From NCBI GenBank assembly GCA_020631355.1, contig JAHDHL010000017.1, positions 44,674-108,673 on the forward strand: 64,000 nt of DNA, in the 5' to 3' direction. Position 1 is the first letter of the stretch, and every line of letters starts with the position of its first letter. The DNA comes from Saprospiraceae bacterium. Lineage in GTDB: Bacteria; Bacteroidota; Bacteroidia; Chitinophagales; Saprospiraceae. The notes beneath the pieces are model-generated. The model had not been told where the DNA came from. It saw only the letters and a list, made by a program, of their open reading frames with translations, and ran no database searches. Positions 9,353-19,893 of this stretch are shown here, one piece after another. The position numbers and the translations under genes were made by a program.

Positions 9353-10459
9353 ATGAAAATAATCCTAGTAGTAGGTGCCCGACCCAATTTCATGAAGATT
9401 GCTCCCATATACAGAGCATTCGAAGCCCACGAGGATATGGAATCGAAGATTGTGCATACAGGGCAACATTACGATGAGAAGATGAGCGATATCTTCTTCA
9501 ATCAATTGGGACTCCCAAAACCTCATTTTTATCTAGGAATTGGCGGCGGTAGCCATACCTACCAAAAGGCAAACGTGATGTTGGCATTTGAGAAAATCCT
9601 TAATGATGAGCAACCCGATTTGGTGCTCGTCGTAGGGGATGTCAATGCCACGGCCGCTTGCTCCATTACAGGCGTTAAGATGGGATATCCTGTAGCACAT
9701 GTGGAAGCAGGACTGAGAAGTGGGGATAGGAATATGCCCGAGGAAGTCAATCGAATCATCACGGATGCCATTTCGAATTATCTGTTTGTTACGGAACACA
9801 GTGGTTTGGTTAATTTGGCCAAGGAAAATGTTCCTGACGAAAAGGTTTTCTTTGTAGGTAATGTAATGATTGATTCTCTGGTGCATTTCAGGGAGCAATC
9901 CAAAGGAGTGGGTATTCTGGATGAACTGGAAGTCAGTGCCAAGGAGTATATCCTAATGACCATGCACAGACCTGCTAATGTGGACCATGAGGAAGGTTTG
10001 AAAAGCATCATCCAAATTATTAAGGATGCTACATCCCATAAGAAAGTAGTATTCGCCATACACCCAAGAACATCCAATAACCTGAAGAAATATGGCCTGT
10101 ATGAGGAAGTAGAACAAATTCCTGGATTGGTACTCGTTGGTCCTCAGGGGTATCTACAATTCCTCAAACTCATGGATAATGCAGCATTGATTATTACGGA
10201 TTCAGGAGGGATACAGGAAGAAACCACATTCCTACAAGTTCCTTGCATGACATTCAGGAATAGTACGGAACGCCCCATAACAGTCGAATTGGGAACCAAT
10301 TTCCTCATGCAGGACCTCAATCCCCACTCCGTTAAGGAACAGATGGATGCCATCATGGCCGGACATGCCAAGCAAGGGATTATTCCACCATTATGGGATG
10401 GAAAGGCAGCCGAAAGAATCAGGGATATACTGTATCAGGAACACCAGTCAAAAGCCTAG
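9353..10459 (+). CDS. wecB: UDP-N-acetylglucosamine 2-epimerase (non-hydrolysing)
   Basis: A 368-residue protein of the usual WecB length. It starts MKIILVVGARPNFMKIAPIYRAF and shows HTGQHYDEKMSDIFF, HVEAGLRSGDRNMPEEVNR, HRPANVD and the C-terminal ITDSGGIQEE. These are diagnostic of the non-hydrolysing epimerase that interconverts UDP-GlcNAc and UDP-ManNAc. It implies that ManNAc, or a sugar derived from it, occurs in the polymer. It lies 12 bp before the heparinase-like gene, in the same direction. Confidence 0.95.
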   Translation: MKIILVVGARPNFMKIAPIYRAFEAHEDMESKIVHTGQHYDEKMSDIFFNQLGLPKPHFYLGIGGGSHTYQKANVMLAFEKILNDEQPDLVLVVGDVNATAACSITGVKMGYPVAHVEAGLRSGDRNMPEEVNRIITDAISNYLFVTEHSGLVNLAKENVPDEKVFFVGNVMIDSLVHFREQSKGVGILDELEVSAKEYILMTMHRPANVDHEEGLKSIIQIIKDATSHKKVVFAIHPRTSNNLKKYGLYEEVEQIPGLVLVGPQGYLQFLKLMDNAALIITDSGGIQEETTFLQVPCMTFRNSTERPITVELGTNFLMQDLNPHSVKEQMDAIMAGHAKQGIIPPLWDGKAAERIRDILYQEHQSKA

Positions 10460-10471
10460 GACGTAAGGTTC

Positions 10472-12058
10472 ATGCTAGCCAAGTTTTCGAAATACTACCA
10501 TACACTCAAATTCCTCAAGCCTACCCAGATTCGATACCAATTTTGGTATAGGTTCAAAAGAAAATGGGACAAGGGCATTCCCTTTGGGAAAACATACGAT
10601 TTTTCAGTATTGGATGTAGAGGAAATAACTTGGATTGAATCCGCTCTGCCTCCAACGAATTCGTATCATGGCAATAGGATATTTGAGTTCCTTAACCTGA
10701 AGAAAGAATTCAATAATGGGATAGATTGGAATGAAGTATCCCATGGCAAACTCTGGACGTATAACCTGACGTATTTTGAATATCTGCTTCAGATGAATGT
10801 CCCGTTTCAGGAAAAGCTGGAATTAATAAGGGATTTCATTCAACAAAAAAAGCAGGTAAAGGATGGTTTTGAACCTTATCCCATCTCACTCAGATCCATA
10901 TTCTGGATTCGATTCATGATTGAAAATGAGCATAAGGATGAGGAAATGAACCTCCTGCTTTACCAACAACTCCAATACCTGAGCCAATACATAGAGTATC
11001 ATCTTTTAGGGAATCATTTGTTGGAAAATGGATTTGCATTTCTTTTCGGAGCCGTATACTTCCAAGACAAGCAATTCCAGAAATTGGCAGAACGAATACT
11101 CAAGGATGAACTGACAGAACAAATCCTAGCAGATGGGGCCCATTTCGAATTGAGTCCCATGTATCACCAAATCATCCTTTATAGGTTATTGGATAGTATC
11201 AATTTGCTCAAGGGAACAAAACATCGTTTTGCCAATGCATTCGTAGAATTTTGCGAAATTAAGGCCAAGGATATGCTGGGGTGGATGATGAATATTTCGG
11301 AACCCATCGGTGTTATGCCAATGTTGAATGACGCTACGAATGGCATAGCTCCGGATTATCATTCATTATCTGATTATGCATCCCGTTTAGGCTTGGAAGC
11401 CAATAGGAAACCTCTGGGTGCATCGGGTTATAGACTAATGCAGGAAAGGGAGTGGGTAGTCATTGCAGATATCGGCCCAATCGGCCCTGATTATATTCCG
11501 GGACATGCCCATGCAGATAGTTTGGCTTTTGAATTATATCACCAACAGTCTCCGATATTCATTGATACGGGTATCAGTACCTACGAGAAGAATGCTAGGA
11601 GACAAGAAGAAAGATCAACTCCATCGCACAATACCGTTACTGTCCAAGATGCTGACTCGTCCCAGGTTTGGGGAGGGTTCAGGGTCGCGAAAAGGGCCGA
11701 AACCCAAGTACAAAAAGATCAACCCGAGCATATCAAGGCTTCTCACAATGGTTATCGAACATACGGAGTCACCCATTCCAGGGAATGGGTATTGGATTCG
11801 AGTGGATTATCCATCACAGATGAGATTACAGGGAGTAATAATGTGAGTAGTTTTGCTTGTTTTAATGTACCGAAAAGCGTGAAAGTGACCAGAACTAAAG
11901 AATATATTCAAGTTGGTACGCTAAAAATGCGCTTTAAAGGTGATATTTGCACCCGTATTGATGATTATCAGTATTGTTTGGGATATCATCAGCTTGAAAC
12001 AGGTAAACAATTAAGGGTAGAATTTGCAAATAGGCTAGAAACCATCTTGTTTGAATGA
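10472..12058 (+). CDS. Heparinase II/III family protein
   Basis: This 528-residue protein has an N-terminal all-alpha toroid region (about residues 60-330, with NHLLENGFAFLFGAVYF and LSPMYHQIILYRLLDSI). A beta-rich C-terminal domain follows, containing GHAHADSLAFELYHQQSPIFIDTGISTYEKN and the STPSHNTVTVQDADSSQVWGGFR segment. This matches the heparinase II/III-like (alginate lyase type) fold, whose members cleave acidic polysaccharides by beta-elimination. No clear signal peptide is seen at MLAKFSKYYHTLKFL. Such genes recur in exopolysaccharide loci, perhaps to trim or edit the polymer. The last 4 bp overlap the next gene (ATGA). Confidence 0.85.
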   Translation: MLAKFSKYYHTLKFLKPTQIRYQFWYRFKRKWDKGIPFGKTYDFSVLDVEEITWIESALPPTNSYHGNRIFEFLNLKKEFNNGIDWNEVSHGKLWTYNLTYFEYLLQMNVPFQEKLELIRDFIQQKKQVKDGFEPYPISLRSIFWIRFMIENEHKDEEMNLLLYQQLQYLSQYIEYHLLGNHLLENGFAFLFGAVYFQDKQFQKLAERILKDELTEQILADGAHFELSPMYHQIILYRLLDSINLLKGTKHRFANAFVEFCEIKAKDMLGWMMNISEPIGVMPMLNDATNGIAPDYHSLSDYASRLGLEANRKPLGASGYRLMQEREWVVIADIGPIGPDYIPGHAHADSLAFELYHQQSPIFIDTGISTYEKNARRQEERSTPSHNTVTVQDADSSQVWGGFRVAKRAETQVQKDQPEHIKASHNGYRTYGVTHSREWVLDSSGLSITDEITGSNNVSSFACFNVPKSVKVTRTKEYIQVGTLKMRFKGDICTRIDDYQYCLGYHQLETGKQLRVEFANRLETILFE

Positions 12059-13272
12059 AGGTACTTTTCCTTACTGATAACTTTCCTCCAGAGGTGAATG
12101 CACCCGCCACCCGAACCTATGAACACTGCTTCGAATGGGTCAAGGAGGGAGTGGATGTTACTGTTATTACCTGTGCACCCAATTTCCCGCAAGGGAGGGT
12201 ATATGATGGCTATAAGAATAAGTTATACCAGACGGAAGTGATAGATGGCATCAAGGTCATCAGGGTGTGGAGTTTCATCAGTCCTAATAAGGGCTTCATG
12301 AAAAGGATAGTGGATTACCTGAGTTACGCTTTCATGGCATTCTTCGCAGGATTATTCGTTAGGACGGATATCATCGTTGCCACTTCCCCCCAGTTCTTTA
12401 CCGCTATATGCGGTTATTTTCTAGCATTATTCAAGCGTAAACCTTGGATAATGGAGGTACGCGACCTTTGGCCAGAAAGTATTCGGGCTGTGAATGCCAT
12501 GAAAAAGGAAAGCAAGTCCTTGGATTGGATGGAGAAAGTAGAACTGTTCCTTTACAGGAAAGCAAGAAGGGTAGTCGTGGTTACAGATTCGTTCAAGGAG
12601 AATATTGCAGATAGGGGTATCAACCCGGATAAGATTCATGTCGTAAAGAATGGAGTCCATACCAATAAGTTTCCACCCATTCCAAAAGACAAGGATATTC
12701 TGAAATCCCTGAATCTGAATGGTGAATTCATTGTTGGTTATTTGGGAACTCATGGAATGGCCCATAAACTTGATTTTATTCTCGAATCAGTTAGTAAGGC
12801 GAATGAGAACATCCATTTCCTATTCATAGGCGATGGTGCTGAGAAGAACAAACTGATTGCCCTTAAGGATGAATTAGGATTGACCAATGTGACAATGCTT
12901 CCTTTCGTGTCCAAGAATGAAGTGAAACGATATATCAGTATTACGGATGTAGCATTGGTTCCATTAAAAAAATCGGATACTTTCAAGACAGTCATACCTT
13001 CCAAGATTTTTGAGAATGCATCCATGAAAAAACCCATATTGCTAGGAGTCGAGGGGGAATCCAAGCAAATCGTGGAACACTATAACGCAGGCTTGTGCTT
13101 CGAACCGGAAAATGAGGCCGAATTCCTTTCCAATCTGAATCAGATGTATTCCAATAAGGAACTCTATCAGGAATTGCAGGAGGGATGTTTGGAATTGTCC
13201 AAGAATTTTGACCGGAAGCATCTGGCATATCGTTTACTGAACATCATCAAAGAAAGCTTACAAACAAAATAA
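12055..13272 (+). CDS. Glycosyltransferase family 4 (WbuB-like)
   Basis: A 405-residue enzyme beginning MKVLFLTDNFPPEVNAPATRTYEHC, with EVRDLWPESIRAV and VVVVTDSFKENI in the acceptor domain. The donor domain carries GEFIVGYLGTHGMAHKLDFILESV and IPSKIFENASMKKPILLGVEGE. This pattern is typical of WbuB-type GT4 enzymes, often fucosaminyl or acetamido-sugar transferases. Its start codon overlaps the stop of the heparinase-like gene by the ATGA arrangement, which indicates translational coupling. Two bases separate it from the Wzi-like gene. The exact donor is unknown. Confidence 0.88.
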   Translation: MKVLFLTDNFPPEVNAPATRTYEHCFEWVKEGVDVTVITCAPNFPQGRVYDGYKNKLYQTEVIDGIKVIRVWSFISPNKGFMKRIVDYLSYAFMAFFAGLFVRTDIIVATSPQFFTAICGYFLALFKRKPWIMEVRDLWPESIRAVNAMKKESKSLDWMEKVELFLYRKARRVVVVTDSFKENIADRGINPDKIHVVKNGVHTNKFPPIPKDKDILKSLNLNGEFIVGYLGTHGMAHKLDFILESVSKANENIHFLFIGDGAEKNKLIALKDELGLTNVTMLPFVSKNEVKRYISITDVALVPLKKSDTFKTVIPSKIFENASMKKPILLGVEGESKQIVEHYNAGLCFEPENEAEFLSNLNQMYSNKELYQELQEGCLELSKNFDRKHLAYRLLNIIKESLQTK

Positions 13273-13274
13273 AC

Positions 13275-14915
13275 ATGAATTTTTCCTCCAAATCATTCAT
13301 CCTTTGGATGGCCTGCAGCTTGTTGCTGGTACATTCAGTCTGGAGTCAGAGGCCATTCGTGCCCCTGAATCCCTCAGCCTTGCAAGAAACGGAAGCAGTC
13401 CTTTATTCTAAGGAAGATATACAACTCCATACGGCCATCAAGCCTTATAATACTTTTGAGGTAGGTCATGTGATGGATTCAATTCACCAAGGAAAACGAT
13501 TCGGAAAGGACATAGATAAGAAATTCAAAAGATGGTTATACAATGCATTCCTGAATGACCATTTTCTGGAAGTCAAGGATAAGAATGATAAGTATTCCCT
13601 TATCCTGAATCCACTCCTGGATATTAGGGCCGGAACTTCCACTGACTTGGATGCCTTACCTTATAATAACACTAGGGGTATCCAAATTATGGGACGTATC
13701 GGAAAAACCATGACATTCTACACGGATGTGTATGAGAACCAAGCTCGCTTTCCCAATTATGTCAATCAATTCGTGAATGAACAACTGGTTGTGCCGGGGC
13801 AGGGATTCCCAAAGGAATTCGATCCACTCACATCCAGTGGTACTGCATTTGATTTTTCCTATGTAAACGGTCATGTCACTTTCCAACCCAATGAATTTTT
13901 CAATTTTGAATTCGGAAACGGCAAGAACTTCATCGGAGAGGGGCATCGTTCCTTATTGATGTCCGATGTCGGATTTAATTATCCTTACCTTAAGATTAGA
14001 ACATCATTCTGGAAGCTGAATTATGTCAATCTCTATGCACAGATGAGGGATATTCGAGGAACGAGTTATTCGGATGCCACATTTGACAAGAAATATGTGG
14101 TTTCCCACTATCTCTCCATCAATGCTACAAAAAAATTCAATATCGGGCTATTCGAGACCATAGTGTATCAGGATAGTACCCAAACATTGGACCTGAGTTA
14201 TCTCAATCCATTCATTCTTTACCGTCCGATAGAGTTCGCAATCGGTTCAAGGAGTGGGAATGTACTGATGGGATTCAATATGTCCTATAAGGTTCGCCCC
14301 AAGCAAATCATCTATAGCCAAATCATGATTGATGAATTCAAGTTTGATGAGGTATTCAAAGGAGATGGTTGGTGGGCCAATAAGTTTGCCATCCAATTAG
14401 GAGTCAAATCATACGATAGCTTTGTTCCCGGACTCAAACTACAAACCGAACTGAATTTTGCACGTCCGTACACCTATTCACACCGGACATCAGGGAGGAG
14501 CTTCGGTCACTACAACCAACCTCTGGCCCATATATTAGGAGCTAATTTCATAGAATCGGTAAGTATCATTGGATATCAGAAAGGTCGTTGGTTCGGGAAT
14601 ATGGAAATCATGTATGCATTGCAAGGACTGGATGATGAGACGACCAATTATGGTAGTGATGTATTCCTTTCCTATGATACTCGTGAGAATAATTATGGGA
14701 ATGAGACCCTTCAAGGCATAAAGAGTAGAACCTTTTATACGGATTTGAGATTGGGATATATCATCAATCCACGTACGAACCTAAGGGCAGAATTAGGATT
14801 GACCTATCGTTCGTTTAATCCCGAATTGGAAACAGCAACATTACAAAAATCAAATACGGCGTATATACACTTTGGTATCACTACAGCCCTGAATAATAAG
14901 TATTACGACTTCTAA
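13275..14915 (+). CDS. Capsule assembly Wzi-like outer-membrane protein
   Basis: A 546-residue protein with a signal peptide (about residues 1-24, ending in SVWSQ) and a beta-strand-rich body. The central motif [21 protein letters not shown], followed by [22 protein letters not shown], is typical of Wzi-like capsule assembly proteins in Bacteroidota. The family forms an outer-membrane barrel that holds capsular polysaccharide at the cell surface. It sits inside the biosynthetic operon, 5 bp before gmd. Its presence suggests that at least one product of the locus is capsule-like rather than fully released. Confidence 0.8.
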   Translation: MNFSSKSFILWMACSLLLVHSVWSQRPFVPLNPSALQETEAVLYSKEDIQLHTAIKPYNTFEVGHVMDSIHQGKRFGKDIDKKFKRWLYNAFLNDHFLEVKDKNDKYSLILNPLLDIRAGTSTDLDALPYNNTRGIQIMGRIGKTMTFYTDVYENQARFPNYVNQFVNEQLVVPGQGFPKEFDPLTSSGTAFDFSYVNGHVTFQPNEFFNFEFGNGKNFIGEGHRSLLMSDVGFNYPYLKIRTSFWKLNYVNLYAQMRDIRGTSYSDATFDKKYVVSHYLSINATKKFNIGLFETIVYQDSTQTLDLSYLNPFILYRPIEFAIGSRSGNVLMGFNMSYKVRPKQIIYSQIMIDEFKFDEVFKGDGWWANKFAIQLGVKSYDSFVPGLKLQTELNFARPYTYSHRTSGRSFGHYNQPLAHILGANFIESVSIIGYQKGRWFGNMEIMYALQGLDDETTNYGSDVFLSYDTRENNYGNETLQGIKSRTFYTDLRLGYIINPRTNLRAELGLTYRSFNPELETATLQKSNTAYIHFGITTALNNKYYDF

Positions 14916-14919
14916 CGAG

Positions 14920-16032
14920 ATGAAGAAAGCATTAATAACGGGAATTACAGGACAGGATGGAGCTTACCTTACGGAATTCCTACTGAAGAAAGGATACGAG
15001 GTTCATGGAATCAAACGTAGAAGTTCCATGTTCAATACCGCAAGGATTGACCACCTTTATCAGGACCCGCACATTGAAACAAGGAATCTTATCCTACATT
15101 ATGGGGATTTGACGGATTCTACGAATCTGATTCGAATTGTACAGGAAGTACAACCGGACGAAATCTATAATCTGGGGGCCATGTCTCATGTGAAAGTGAG
15201 TTTTGACTCACCTGAGTACACAGCAGATGTTGATGGTATAGGAACTCTGAGATTGTTGGAGGCTATCCGCATTCTGGGATTGACGGAAAAAACCCGTTTT
15301 TATCAGGCATCAACTTCCGAATTATATGGCTTGGTGCAGGAAGTGCCACAGAGTGAAAAAACACCATTCTACCCTAGGTCACCTTATGCAGTTGCAAAAT
15401 TGTATTCCTATTGGATTACGGTCAATTATAGGGAAGCATACAACATGTACGCCTGTAACGGTATCCTATTCAATCACGAATCACCACTTCGTGGAGAAAC
15501 CTTTGTTACAAGAAAGATTACAAGGGCTACGGCTAAGATTGGCTTAGGATTACAAGAAAAATTATTCCTTGGTAATCTGGATGCCAAAAGGGATTGGGGA
15601 CATGCCAAGGATTATGTCAAGGCCCAATGGATGATTCTCCAGCAGGACGTGGCAGAGGATTTTGTCATTGCTACTGGAATCACAACTACCGTAAGGGATT
15701 TCGTGAGTATGTCCTTTGCCGAATTAGGAATAAGTCTTGAGTTCAAGGGAGAGGGTATAGATGAGATAGGTGTAGTGACGAAGTGCGATAATCCTGATTA
15801 CCAATTGGAGATAGGTCAGGAAATCGTAGCAGTTGACCCCAGATACTTCAGACCTACCGAAGTGGAATTACTGATTGGTGACCCTACCAAGGCCAAGACC
15901 AAACTCAATTGGGAGCCAGAATACGACCTGCAACAATTGGTCAAGGAAATGGTATCGGCTGATATTGAGCTATTCAAGAAAGAACAATATCTCAAGGCAG
16001 GTGGTTTTGATGTGAAAAATGAGTTCGAATAA
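14920..16032 (+). CDS. gmd: GDP-mannose 4,6-dehydratase
   Basis: A 370-residue short-chain dehydrogenase of normal Gmd length. It has the NADP-binding [29 protein letters not shown] motif, the catalytic region [35 protein letters not shown] (Y-x3-K), and [17 protein letters not shown]. It converts GDP-D-mannose to GDP-4-keto-6-deoxymannose, the first step to GDP-L-fucose. The fcl and manC genes follow directly, so the three genes make a complete GDP-fucose cassette starting from mannose-1-phosphate. Confidence 0.97.
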   Translation: MKKALITGITGQDGAYLTEFLLKKGYEVHGIKRRSSMFNTARIDHLYQDPHIETRNLILHYGDLTDSTNLIRIVQEVQPDEIYNLGAMSHVKVSFDSPEYTADVDGIGTLRLLEAIRILGLTEKTRFYQASTSELYGLVQEVPQSEKTPFYPRSPYAVAKLYSYWITVNYREAYNMYACNGILFNHESPLRGETFVTRKITRATAKIGLGLQEKLFLGNLDAKRDWGHAKDYVKAQWMILQQDVAEDFVIATGITTTVRDFVSMSFAELGISLEFKGEGIDEIGVVTKCDNPDYQLEIGQEIVAVDPRYFRPTEVELLIGDPTKAKTKLNWEPEYDLQQLVKEMVSADIELFKKEQYLKAGGFDVKNEFE

Positions 16033-16033
16033 A

Positions 16034-16978
16034 ATGGATACATCCAAAAAAGTATATGTAGCGGGCCATCGGGGTATGGTGGGTTCCGCATTGGTCAGGA
16101 AATTGGAAGCAGAGGGTTTCCAAAATATCATAAAGCGGACTTCCAAGCAATTGGATCTTCGCGATCAGAAAGCAGTAAGCGAATTCTTCGCCAAGGAACA
16201 ACCCGATTATGTATTCTTGGCTGCAGCTAAGGTAGGTGGTATCTTGGCGAATAATACTTACAGGGCTGAGTTCATTTATGATAATCTGATGATGGAAGCT
16301 AATGTTATTCATTCTGCACATCAAAGTGGTGTGGAGAAATTGATGTTCATGGGCTCATCCTGTATCTATCCCAAAATGGCTCCGCAACCACTAAGGGAGG
16401 ATTACCTTCTTACGGGTTTGTTGGAACCCACTAACGAACCTTATGCGATAGCTAAGATTGCGGGGATTAAGTTGTGTGATGCCTATCGCTCCCAGTATGG
16501 TTCGAATTTTATATCCGTGATGCCTACGAATCTTTATGGTCCTAATGATAATTATGACCTCAAGAATTCACATGTATTACCTGCATTGCTCCGTAAGTTC
16601 CACGAAGCTAAGATGGAAAATAAGCCATCAGTCGTCATGTGGGGTACGGGAAGTCCGAAAAGGGAATTCCTTCATGTGGATGATTTGGCGGATGCCTGTT
16701 ATTATCTCATGGAAAACTACAATGAGGAGGGCTTGGTGAATATTGGAACTGGCGAGGATATTGCAATATTGGACTTGGCGAAACTCATCAAGGATGTTGT
16801 AGGGTATGAGGGAGAAATCGAACACGATTTGTCCAAGCCCGATGGTACACCCAGAAAACTCATGGATGTATCCAAGCTGAAGAACCTGGGTTGGGAAGCG
16901 AGTATCGGTTTGGAAGATGGTGTTCGAAGTGTGTATGAGGAAGTAAGGGGGATGTTCGCCGGAGCAAATGAAAAATAA
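16034..16978 (+). CDS. fcl: GDP-L-fucose synthase
   Basis: This epimerase/reductase has the NADP motif [19 protein letters not shown], then [28 protein letters not shown], the SSCIYPK segment, and the catalytic [19 protein letters not shown] (Y-x3-K). It completes GDP-L-fucose synthesis from the Gmd product. The chosen ATG (16034) lies one base after the gmd stop and gives an N-terminus typical of the family. An in-frame ATG at 16019 would add five residues and overlap gmd by 14 bp. Confidence 0.96.
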   Translation: MDTSKKVYVAGHRGMVGSALVRKLEAEGFQNIIKRTSKQLDLRDQKAVSEFFAKEQPDYVFLAAAKVGGILANNTYRAEFIYDNLMMEANVIHSAHQSGVEKLMFMGSSCIYPKMAPQPLREDYLLTGLLEPTNEPYAIAKIAGIKLCDAYRSQYGSNFISVMPTNLYGPNDNYDLKNSHVLPALLRKFHEAKMENKPSVVMWGTGSPKREFLHVDDLADACYYLMENYNEEGLVNIGTGEDIAILDLAKLIKDVVGYEGEIEHDLSKPDGTPRKLMDVSKLKNLGWEASIGLEDGVRSVYEEVRGMFAGANEK

Positions 16979-16984
16979 GTGTAT

Positions 16985-18055
16985 ATGTCTAATATTTATG
17001 TAGCCATCATGGCCGGTGGAGTGGGAAGTAGGTTTTGGCCTGCTAGCCGCGATTCAAGGCCCAAACAATTCCTGGATATCCTGGGGGTCGGCAAATCATT
17101 GATTCGTCTGACTTATGAGCGATTCCTGAAACTTTGTCCATCAGAGAATATCCTGATTGTTACCAATAAGAAATATAGGGAACTCGTCAAGGAACATTTA
17201 CCCGAATTGGATTATAGCCAAATCCTTTGTGAACCCTCGATGAATAATACTGCTCCCTGTGTAGCCTATACTGCGCTTAGGCTGAGAGCGATGAATGAGG
17301 ATGCCAACTTCGTAGTGGCACCATCTGATCACGTTATCCTTAAGGAGGATTTCTTTGTCAGCCAATTGCGTAAGGCCCTTGCATTCACACAAGAAAATAA
17401 TGCTTTGGTAACCCTAGGTATCACACCTACCCGCCCCGATACCGGATACGGTTATATCCACTATTCGGATGATACGGGAAATGGAGTGCATAAGGTGAGG
17501 CGATTCATGGAAAAGCCGAACTTGGAAAGAGCCAAGGAATTCTTGGATAGTGGAGAGTACCTTTGGAATGCAGGTATCTTCGTTTGGCACAATAAGACCA
17601 TTCTCGAATCCTTTGGGAAGAATGCTCCTGAGATATTGGAAATTCTGGAAAAGGGAAATGAGGCTTATCATACGGATAAGGAACAGGACTTCATTGATGA
17701 GGCTTACCCAACGACACCTAAGATTTCCGTGGATTATGCCATTATGGAAAAAGCGGATAATATCTATACCTTGCCATCCGATATCGGTTGGTCCGATTTG
17801 GGAACCTGGAATTCCTTATATGCTTATAGGGATAAGGACGAACGGGGTAACGTTGTGAGTGGTCGGGTCGTATTGGAAGAAACGGATGACTGTTTCGTTC
17901 GCACGACCGAGGGGAAGTTGACCATCATCAAAGGACTAAAGGATTATATCCTGGTTGATGAGGGTGATGTATTGTTGGTATATCCCAAACAATTGGAACA
18001 GGAGGTGAAAGGCTTGGTAGGTGCCTATAAGAAAGACCTGCCTGAATTCTTTTAA
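16985..18055 (+). CDS. manC: Mannose-1-phosphate guanylyltransferase
   Basis: The protein starts MSNIYVAIMAGGVGSRFWPASRDSRPKQFLDILG, which carries the nucleotidyltransferase signature GGxGSRxWPxSR...PKQ. It continues with VAPSDHVI, TRPDTGYGYIHY, FMEKPN and NAGIFVWHN. It makes GDP-mannose from GTP and mannose-1-phosphate. At about 356 residues it lacks the C-terminal isomerase half of bifunctional ManC/ManA proteins. ATG 16985 is preferred over the GTG at 16979, which directly abuts the fcl stop. It supplies the substrate of Gmd encoded just upstream. Confidence 0.95.
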   Translation: MSNIYVAIMAGGVGSRFWPASRDSRPKQFLDILGVGKSLIRLTYERFLKLCPSENILIVTNKKYRELVKEHLPELDYSQILCEPSMNNTAPCVAYTALRLRAMNEDANFVVAPSDHVILKEDFFVSQLRKALAFTQENNALVTLGITPTRPDTGYGYIHYSDDTGNGVHKVRRFMEKPNLERAKEFLDSGEYLWNAGIFVWHNKTILESFGKNAPEILEILEKGNEAYHTDKEQDFIDEAYPTTPKISVDYAIMEKADNIYTLPSDIGWSDLGTWNSLYAYRDKDERGNVVSGRVVLEETDDCFVRTTEGKLTIIKGLKDYILVDEGDVLLVYPKQLEQEVKGLVGAYKKDLPEFF

Positions 18056-18057
18056 AA

Positions 18058-19191
18058 TTGACAGAACTGGGGAGCAAACATAAACAGGCGATGATTATCG
18101 CCAATACTACTTGGAATATCCAGAATTTCAGACTGAATATTATTCAGATGCTTTTGGATAATGGCTTTGAGGTTACGACAGTAGCTCCGAATGACGAATT
18201 CATGGAATACCTCAAGGATTTTCCACAAGTAAAACACATCTCCCTTAAATACTTGAGTCGTAAAAGTCTGAATCCGCTTACTGATTTATCCTTGATTTTG
18301 GAATTGGGGCAAATTTACAAGCGGATTCAGCCTGACGTAACGATTCACTATACCATTAAGCCGAATATCTACGGAAGTATAGCGGCTTACAGGACTGGCC
18401 ATAAATGTATATCTGTCGTAACGGGATTGGGATATACGTTCATTCACAATGGCCTTATCGGTTTCATCAGTAAGATGTTGTACCGTATAGCATTGAAGAC
18501 GAACCAAAAGGTCATCTTCGAAAACAATGATGACCGCCTACTCTTTATCGACCAAAAAATAATGACTGCCAATAAGGCCATATCCGTTAAGGGTTGTGGT
18601 ATTGATACCCATCATTTTTCTCCTAGGGAAATCCTGAATCCGGATAAGGATATCTTTCTTTTCATTGGCAGATTATTATACGATAAGGGCATCAGGGAAT
18701 ATGTCAGGGCAGCTGAGATAGTCAAGAAAAAACATCCTCATGCCCAGTTTTGGATAGCTGGTAATATCGATGAGGAAAATCCTGCTGCTATTACCCGTAG
18801 GGATCTGGACCAATGGATAAGGAAAGGTGTTATCGAATACAAGGGATTCGTTCATGATGTAAGGGATTTAATCCAACAATCGAGTTGTGTGGTATTGCCA
18901 TCCTACAGGGAAGCCATAGCACGTGCACTCCAAGAGGGAATGGCCATGGGTAAACCTGTCATTTCAACGGATGTGGCAGGATGTAGGGAAGCTGTGGATG
19001 ATGGTAAGAATGGCTTCCTTGTTCCCGTTAGGGATGCCGTGGCCTTATCTAAGTCCATGACGAATTTCATGTCATTGAACCAGGACAGGAGAAAGGAAAT
19101 GGGAGAGAATGGCCGAGCCAAGGTGTTGGGTCAGTTTGATGAGAGAATCATTGCAGAGGATTATCGGAAAATCATCGAGGATATCCTATAA
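18058..19191 (+). CDS. Glycosyltransferase family 4
   Basis: The protein shows IIANTTWNIQNFRLNIIQMLLDNGFEV at the N-terminus. Its donor domain has KDIFLFIGRLLYDKGIREYVRAAEIV and the E-x7-E region PSYREAIARALQEGMAMGKPVISTDVAGCREAV. It is the last gene of the long forward block. The frame opens with TTG at 18058, two bases after the manC stop; an ATG at 18091 is the alternative start and would remove 11 residues. The 3' end overlaps the convergent GT2 gene by 6 bp, leaving no room for a terminator. Confidence 0.88.
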   Translation: MTELGSKHKQAMIIANTTWNIQNFRLNIIQMLLDNGFEVTTVAPNDEFMEYLKDFPQVKHISLKYLSRKSLNPLTDLSLILELGQIYKRIQPDVTIHYTIKPNIYGSIAAYRTGHKCISVVTGLGYTFIHNGLIGFISKMLYRIALKTNQKVIFENNDDRLLFIDQKIMTANKAISVKGCGIDTHHFSPREILNPDKDIFLFIGRLLYDKGIREYVRAAEIVKKKHPHAQFWIAGNIDEENPAAITRRDLDQWIRKGVIEYKGFVHDVRDLIQQSSCVVLPSYREAIARALQEGMAMGKPVISTDVAGCREAVDDGKNGFLVPVRDAVALSKSMTNFMSLNQDRRKEMGENGRAKVLGQFDERIIAEDYRKIIEDIL

Positions 19192-19893
19192 CCACCTGTT
19201 GATAATCAGCATGAATCCCAATCGAATCCTATCCCAGACAACCAATCCCAAATTTCGCCTTTGCCCTATATCGGTAAGGTTGTTTCCGTGCCTGTGATAT
19301 TCTATAAGGGACTCGTCCGTAAAAAGCGTATCCACATTCTTCAATTCTGCCATCAGCCCCAAATAATGGTCATACATGACATTCCGGAATTGTGCCTTGG
19401 GCAATAATTGATGTCTGATATCTCCTCTCATGACCATACAGCAGCCTACATAGGTGTCACTCCTAAAATTCTTCCAAAACCCTTTTCCACTTTTATTGAT
19501 TTCAAAAATGGTTTTTCCGGTAGGCTTCGAATATTGGAAAATAGTACCATTGTGAACAAGTAGACCAATCGAATGCTGATGGAATAATTCCCTGCAGTAT
19601 TCAACCTTATTTTCTTTCCAGGTATCATCTTGGTCAGCAATGAAAATCAGCTGGCCAGTTGCTAGGTATAATCCTTTCAGAAAACTGATGTTCACGCCTT
19701 GGTTCCTTTCGTTTTGGATAATGGAAATTCGACTATCCTGCAAGGAATGGATAATATCCAGGGACTGGTCTGTGGATGCATCATTGATGATGATGATTTC
19801 ATCTTCAGGGTTCAGTTGGGATAGAATGGATGTTAGGCTATTTTCCAAGAATACCTCACCATTATATACTGCCATGACAATGCTCACTTTCAT
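19186..19893 (-). CDS. Glycosyltransferase family 2
   Basis: A compact 235-residue GT-A enzyme starting MKVSIVMAVYNGEVFLENSLTSIL. It has EIIIINDASTDQSLDII and LIFIADQDDTWKENKVE; the DQDD is the metal/donor-binding DXD. A downstream YDHYLGLMAELK segment lies in the usual acceptor region. It overlaps the upstream GT4 gene on the same strand by 4 bp, so the two are translationally coupled. Its 3' end overlaps the convergent forward GT4 gene. The donor sugar is unknown. Confidence 0.87.
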   Translation of the reverse strand: MKVSIVMAVYNGEVFLENSLTSILSQLNPEDEIIIINDASTDQSLDIIHSLQDSRISIIQNERNQGVNISFLKGLYLATGQLIFIADQDDTWKENKVEYCRELFHQHSIGLLVHNGTIFQYSKPTGKTIFEINKSGKGFWKNFRSDTYVGCCMVMRGDIRHQLLPKAQFRNVMYDHYLGLMAELKNVDTLFTDESLIEYHRHGNNLTDIGQRRNLGLVVWDRIRLGFMLIINRWL

